Shown: positions 13,161-16,686 of the stretch, piece after piece
Layout of the letters: every line of letters starts with the position of its first letter
How positions within the stretch are numbered: position 1 is the first letter of the stretch
Origin: Deltaproteobacteria bacterium
GTDB taxonomy: Bacteria; Desulfobacterota; GWC2-55-46
DNA length: 16,686 bases
Assembly (NCBI GenBank): GCA_016234955.1
Contig: JACRNN010000062.1
Coordinates: forward strand, 1 to 16,686
Reading direction: 5' to 3'
Notes under the pieces: model-generated
What the model was told of the DNA's origin: nothing
The model's input: only the letters and a program-made list of their open reading frames with translations
Databases searched by the model: none
Translations under genes and position numbers: made by a program

Positions 13161-14066
13161 ATGGCGCAGTACTCGCTTTTTTTCATACAGCGTTTCAAGG
13201 GCAAGGTCATCTTCAACGTGCCGATGAGCGGGTACACCTCGCTAAGAATAGGCGGGTGCGCCGACGTGATGGCATTTCCGCAGGACGAGGGGGACCTGAA
13301 AGACCTCCTGGTGTTCGCGGAGACGAAGAACTTCCCGTATTACGTCCTCGGGGCCGGTACAAACCTCCTTGTGCGCGACGGCGGGATAAGGGGGATAGTC
13401 ATAAACATGGCCGACGGCTTCAAGGACATCGCCTGGCAGGAAGAGGACAAGGCCGTGGTCGGGGCCGGGGTGAGGCTTGCCGAGGCGCTCGCGCAGTGCA
13501 GGGAGAGGGGCATGGGCGGGATCGAGTTCGCCGCGAACATCCCGGGCACGGTCGGCGGGGCGGTGGCCATGAACGCGGGCGCTTACGGCTCGGAGATGAA
13601 GGACGTGGTCGAAGGGGTCGAGGTTATCGGCAGGAAGGGGCACAAGGGCTTCATACCTAAGAGCGAGCTAAACTTCTCCTACAGGAGGGCCGAGGTGCCC
13701 AGGGGGGCGGTCATAGCCCGCGTGCACATGAGGTTCGAGAAAAAGAGCGTCGATGAAGTCGCCGAAAGGATAAGGGCCATGAGGGAGAAGAGAAAGGCGA
13801 CGGCCGCCATAACCCTGCCGAACGCAGGCTCGGTCTTTAAAAACCCGGAAGGGCATATCGCCGGGAGGCTCATAGAAGAGGCCGGATTGAAGGGCGAAAG
13901 GTCCGGGGACGCGCAGGTGTCCGAGGCGCACGCCAACTATATCGTCAACCTCGGCAACGCCAGGGCCAAGGACGTCCTTGCGCTGATGGCGCTGGTGAGG
14001 GACAGGGTATACGGCACAAGGGGGATAGTCCTTGAGCCGGAGATAAAGGTCGTGGGCGAGGATTAG
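13161..14066 (+). CDS. murB: UDP-N-acetylenolpyruvoylglucosamine reductase MurB
   Basis: MurB is the FAD enzyme that reduces UDP-GlcNAc-enolpyruvate with NADPH to UDP-MurNAc. From ATG 13161 it has 301 residues, the shorter class of MurB. Motifs: TSLRIGGCADVMAFP (26-40), FAD-binding YVLGAGTNLLVRDGGIRGIV (61-80), ANIPGTVGGAVAMNAGAYG (125-143; the first Asn replaces the Gly common in homologues), FSYRRAE (172-178), PNAGSVFKNP (220-229) with the probable proton-donor Ser224, SEAHANYIVN (254-263), and the terminal LEPEIKVVG with the conserved Glu. The GTG immediately before the ATG (13158) is an alternative start. GGAGAG at 13147-13152, 8 nt upstream, favours the ATG. Its position between murC and ddl fits the deltaproteobacterial-type cluster. 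Confidence 0.96.
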   Translation: MAQYSLFFIQRFKGKVIFNVPMSGYTSLRIGGCADVMAFPQDEGDLKDLLVFAETKNFPYYVLGAGTNLLVRDGGIRGIVINMADGFKDIAWQEEDKAVVGAGVRLAEALAQCRERGMGGIEFAANIPGTVGGAVAMNAGAYGSEMKDVVEGVEVIGRKGHKGFIPKSELNFSYRRAEVPRGAVIARVHMRFEKKSVDEVAERIRAMREKRKATAAITLPNAGSVFKNPEGHIAGRLIEEAGLKGERSGDAQVSEAHANYIVNLGNARAKDVLALMALVRDRVYGTRGIVLEPEIKVVGED

Positions 14067-14075
14067 GGACTCAGG

Positions 14076-15002
14076 ATGCGTAGCGTAATAAGAGGGCTTA
14101 AAGGCAAGAGGATAGGCGTTCTCATGGGCGGGCTCTCCGAGGAGAGGGAGATATCGTTCCTGACGGGCCGGGCCATATTAAAGGCCCTGAAGCGGAAGGG
14201 ATATGACGCCGTGGGGATAGACGCGGGGAGGGACATCGCCTCGGTGCTCGTAAAAAAGCGCATAGACGTGGCGTTCCTCGCGCTCCACGGCAGATACGGG
14301 GAGGACGGCTGCGTGCAGGGGATGCTCGAGGTGATGGGGATACCGTATACGGGCTCAGGGGTGCGCGCCTCAAGCGTGGCGATCGACAAGATATCCGCGA
14401 AGAAGGTCTTTCTCTACCACGGGATATCCACCGCGGGGTTTGAGGTCGCGGATAAAGACGGCCTCTCTAAAATAAAATTAAAGCCCCCGGTGGTCGTCAA
14501 GCCGGCCACCCAGGGCTCCGCCATAGGGGTAAGCATAGTCAGGAAGAGGGCGGACCTGCCGGGGGCTGTCAGAAAGGCCCTGAGGTTCGGCGGCGCGGCG
14601 CTCGTCGAGGAGTTTATCGAAGGCAGGGAGCTTACGGTATCGATACTGAACGGCAGGGCCCTGCCTGTCATAGAGATACGGCCGAAGGACGGCTTTTACG
14701 ACTACAGGGCGAAGTACACGAAGGGGATGACCGAGTACCTGGTGCCTGCGCCCCTTGAAAAGCCGGTTCAGAAGAGGGTGGTTGAGGAAGCCCTCAACGC
14801 GTACAGGGCGCTTGGGTGCGGCGGAGGGGCACGGGTGGACCTCATGCTCGGCAAAGGGGACGTCCCCTACGTGCTCGAGGTAAATACCATACCGGGGATG
14901 ACGGAGCTGAGCCTCTTCCCCAAGGCCGCGGCCCATGCGGGGATGACCTACGAGGACGTGGCCGAGGAGATGCTCAGGGGGGCCGGGCTTGACAAGGATT
15001 AG
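14076..15002 (+). CDS. ddl: D-alanine:D-alanine ligase Ddl
   Basis: Ddl makes D-Ala-D-Ala with ATP for MurF; it is an ATP-grasp enzyme of the cytoplasm. The 308 residues match DdlB length. Motifs: VLMGGLSEEREISFLTG (15-31, probable catalytic Glu23), ALHGRYGEDGCVQGMLE (69-85), YTGSGVRASSVAIDK (91-105), VVVKPATQGSAIGVSIV (139-155), LVEEFIEGRELTVSIL (176-191), YDYRAKY (208-214) and EVNTIPGMTELSLFP (268-282). In the omega-loop region the common GSSxGxS reads G-S-A-I-G-V-S: the first Ser, expected to take part in catalysis, is kept and the second is Ala. AGGGA at 14065-14069, 6 nt before the ATG and overlapping the murB stop, is the ribosome binding site. The product feeds murF, 8.5 kb upstream in the same operon. 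Confidence 0.96.
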   Translation: MRSVIRGLKGKRIGVLMGGLSEEREISFLTGRAILKALKRKGYDAVGIDAGRDIASVLVKKRIDVAFLALHGRYGEDGCVQGMLEVMGIPYTGSGVRASSVAIDKISAKKVFLYHGISTAGFEVADKDGLSKIKLKPPVVVKPATQGSAIGVSIVRKRADLPGAVRKALRFGGAALVEEFIEGRELTVSILNGRALPVIEIRPKDGFYDYRAKYTKGMTEYLVPAPLEKPVQKRVVEEALNAYRALGCGGGARVDLMLGKGDVPYVLEVNTIPGMTELSLFPKAAAHAGMTYEDVAEEMLRGAGLDKD

Positions 15003-15035
15003 GACGCGGCGTTCTGATATCCGAGGATCGAAGAG

Positions 15036-15875
15036 ATGAAGGTGCGGCCGGCGCGCGGAAAAAACAAGAGGTTAAAGGAGCCCTTTCTCAGGAGGGCGCG
15101 AAGATTCGCGTGGAGGGCCGCGTGGATATCGCTGATAGCTATCGCCGTCCCCGCCGCGATATACGGCGGCATATGGGCCAATAAGAAGCTCAGGACGACG
15201 CCGTACCTCGCTATAAAGACCATCAACGTGAGCGGCGCCGCGAGGGTCGGCAGGGACGAGGCCGTGGAGCTCTCCGGGCTCAAAGAGGGGCAGAACATCC
15301 TCTCTTTCAAGGCAGGGCGGGTAATAGACTCCATAAAGACAAACCCGTGGGTAGAGTCCGTAGAGGTCAGGAGAAGGTACCTGACCTCGGTCGACATAGA
15401 GATAAAAGAGAGGGTGCCGGCCGTCCTTGTCATGCTCGACTCCATGTACCTGGCCGATGCCTCGGGGGCGATATTCAAGAAGTTCTCGCATGAAGACGAC
15501 GTGGACCTGCCGGTGGTGACCGGCCTGAGCATGGATGCCCCCGGCAACGGCGCCTCGCCTGAGGAGCTGCCCCTAAGGGAGCTATTGAGGGTGCTGGGCA
15601 ACAGGAGCGGCTTTAACATTGCGGAGGTATCGGAGATACACCTCGACCCCGCGTTCGGGTTCAGCGTCTATACGCTTGCGGGCGGGGTGAGGCTCGACCT
15701 CGGCAACGGCAACTTCGAGGAGAAGTTCTCATCCTTTGACAGGATAGTAAAGCTGCGCGGCGGGGACTTGACCGGCGTGGCGACTATGGACCTGAACAAC
15801 AGCCGCGAGGTAGTCCTGGGCTTTACAACAAATGTTGAGAAGGAAGGTGGTGAGGGCAATGGCAAAAAAGGATGA
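15036..15875 (+). CDS. ftsQ: Cell division protein FtsQ
   Basis: FtsQ is a bitopic divisome scaffold that joins FtsL and FtsB in regulating septal synthesis. The 279-residue protein has a very basic cytoplasmic tail (1-28), one transmembrane helix (about 29-49, AWISLIAIAVPAAIYGGIWA), a POTRA domain (about 57-127, from YLAIKTINVSGAARV to VDIEIKERVP) and a periplasmic beta domain ending about residue 263 (MDLNNSREVVLGF). FtsQ homologues are weakly conserved, but the POTRA pattern, topology and position between ddl and ftsA make the call secure. GAGGA (15023-15027) lies 8 nt before the ATG. The hydrophilic Gly/Lys-rich tail (EKEGGEGNGKKG) is encoded by DNA that also contains the ftsA ribosome binding site and start, with a 17-nt overlap. 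Confidence 0.93.
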   Translation: MKVRPARGKNKRLKEPFLRRARRFAWRAAWISLIAIAVPAAIYGGIWANKKLRTTPYLAIKTINVSGAARVGRDEAVELSGLKEGQNILSFKAGRVIDSIKTNPWVESVEVRRRYLTSVDIEIKERVPAVLVMLDSMYLADASGAIFKKFSHEDDVDLPVVTGLSMDAPGNGASPEELPLRELLRVLGNRSGFNIAEVSEIHLDPAFGFSVYTLAGGVRLDLGNGNFEEKFSSFDRIVKLRGGDLTGVATMDLNNSREVVLGFTTNVEKEGGEGNGKKG

Positions 15876-16686
15876 CATCATCGTCGGGCTCGACATAGGC
15901 ACCACGAAGATCTGCGCCATAGTCGGGGAGAACAAGAAGGACGGCGTTGAGATTATCGGCATAGGGACGCACCCATCAAGGGGGCTGCGCAAAGGGGTCG
16001 TGGTCAACATAGAGAGCACGGTCGAATCCATAAAGAAGGCGGTGGAAGAGGCCGAGCTTATGGCCGGCTGCGAGATAAACAAGGTCTACTGCGGGATAGC
16101 CGGGGGGCACATAAGGGCGTTTAACAGCCACGGCGTCATAGCCATAAAGAACAGGGAGATAAACCAGGCCGACATTGACAGGGTGATAGAGGCCGCGCAG
16201 GCCGTCGTTATCCCCCCCGACAGGGAGGTTATACACGTAATACCCCAGGAATACATAGTGGACGACCAGGAGGGGATACAGGAGCCCCTCGGCATGATAG
16301 GCATAAGGCTTGAGGTCAAGGTGCATATAGTCACCGCCGCCGTGACCTCGGCCCAGAACATAATCAAGTGCGCGAACAAGGCCGGCCTTGACGTGGCCGA
16401 CATAGTGCTCCAGCAGATAGCGAGCAGCGAGGCGGTGCTCAACCAGGACGAAAAGGAGATAGGCGTGGTCCTCGTGGACATAGGCGGGGGCACCACGGAC
16501 ATCGCCCTCTACCACAACGGGACGATAAAATACACCACGGTCATCTCCCTCGGCGGCAACCAGGTCACGGGCGACATAGCCGTGGGCCTGAGGACCCCGA
16601 CCGGGGAGGCCGAGAAGATAAAGAAGGAGTACGGGTGCGCTATGACCGCCATGGTCTCCAAGGACGACACCATCGAGGTGCAGAGC
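15859..16686 (+). CDS. ftsA: Cell division protein FtsA, 3' end cut by window edge
   Basis: FtsA is the actin-like ATPase that tethers FtsZ to the membrane and recruits later divisome proteins. The visible 276 residues begin MAKKDDIIVGLDIGTTKICA. They contain the phosphate-1 motif GLDIGTTKICAIVGE (10-24), the FtsA-specific 1C subdomain (about 84-160, with VIPQEYIVDDQEGIQEPLGM), and the phosphate-2 motif VDIGGGTTDIALY (206-218) followed by SLGGNQVTGDIA (230-241). The window stops at TIEVQS, just where FtsA usually continues with a VGGR-like segment, so about a third of the protein (including the C-terminal amphipathic helix) is missing. The start overlaps ftsQ by 17 nt in the +1 frame. AAGGTGG at 15844-15850, 8 nt upstream, is the ribosome binding site. 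ftsZ would be expected next. Confidence 0.96.
   Translation, partial: MAKKDDIIVGLDIGTTKICAIVGENKKDGVEIIGIGTHPSRGLRKGVVVNIESTVESIKKAVEEAELMAGCEINKVYCGIAGGHIRAFNSHGVIAIKNREINQADIDRVIEAAQAVVIPPDREVIHVIPQEYIVDDQEGIQEPLGMIGIRLEVKVHIVTAAVTSAQNIIKCANKAGLDVADIVLQQIASSEAVLNQDEKEIGVVLVDIGGGTTDIALYHNGTIKYTTVISLGGNQVTGDIAVGLRTPTGEAEKIKKEYGCAMTAMVSKDDTIEVQS
15864..15870 (+). promoter_or_regulatory. Slippery heptamer A-AAA-AAG at the ftsA start
   Basis: In the ftsA frame, codons 2-4 read GCA AAA AAG, giving an exact A AAA AAG heptamer, the sequence used for -1 frameshifting in E. coli dnaX (known). A -1 slip here would read GGA and then the ftsQ stop TGA, aborting ftsA after five residues. No downstream stimulatory stem was established, so function is speculative and Lys-rich starts are common. 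Confidence 0.3.

Noticed and set aside
15840..15875. Programmed frameshift producing an FtsQ-FtsA fusion
   Set aside because: ftsA is in the +1 frame relative to ftsQ, whereas A-rich slippery sites favour -1. ftsA also has its own good ribosome binding site and ATG.
1..16686. Search for tRNA/rRNA genes, CRISPR arrays, insertion sequences, attachment sites and prophage or defence genes
   Set aside because: None seen. The whole window is accounted for by housekeeping dcw genes and short spacers.

Overview
The window is one continuous, single-strand division and cell-wall (dcw) gene cluster with no mobile DNA. In order it reads mraZ (5' end cut by the window edge), rsmH, a possible 32-codon small ORF, ftsL, ftsI with a C-terminal PASTA domain, murE, murF, mraY, murD, ftsW, murG, murC, murB, ddl, ftsQ, and ftsA (3' end cut by the window edge). 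Everything is on the + strand.

Organism: a diderm (Gram-negative type) bacterium is likely. The full order, with murB between murC and ddl and a PASTA-bearing FtsI, is the arrangement I associate with Desulfobacterota/Deltaproteobacteria such as the Geobacter group and with some related phyla. MurE carries the DNPR motif of meso-diaminopimelate ligases. By eye the DNA is about 60% GC, yet it strongly prefers AGG for Arg and ATA for Ile, codons that are rare in most GC-rich bacteria. I cannot assign a genus.

Layout: 1-1364 holds the MraZ regulator and the RsmH 16S rRNA methyltransferase. 1365-1484 is a 120-bp spacer with two perfect inverted repeats and a possible small ORF. 1485-3823 encodes FtsL and the septal transpeptidase FtsI, overlapping by 4 nt. 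3824-3949 is the only other sizeable spacer; it is locally AT-rich, with a possible internal promoter and GC hairpins. 3950-9415 encodes MurE, MurF, MraY and MurD. 9412-14066 encodes FtsW, MurG, MurC and MurB. 14076-16686 encodes Ddl, FtsQ and FtsA. ftsZ would be expected next. No gene-free stretch reaches 300 bases.

Together these genes make the UDP-MurNAc-pentapeptide precursor (MurB, MurC, MurD, MurE, Ddl, MurF), load it onto undecaprenyl phosphate (MraY), add GlcNAc to make lipid II (MurG), and polymerise and crosslink it at the septum (FtsW, FtsI) with divisome connectors (FtsL, FtsQ) and the membrane anchor of FtsZ (FtsA). Tight spacing, many stop/start overlaps and no convincing terminator indicate one long operon. 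I see no evidence of a new biological system. The observations most worth following up are the rsmH-ftsL spacer, the ftsI-murE spacer, small in-frame tandem duplications at the murG and murC 3' ends, long near-identical DNA tracts shared by paralogous Mur ligases, and a slippery heptamer at the ftsQ/ftsA junction.
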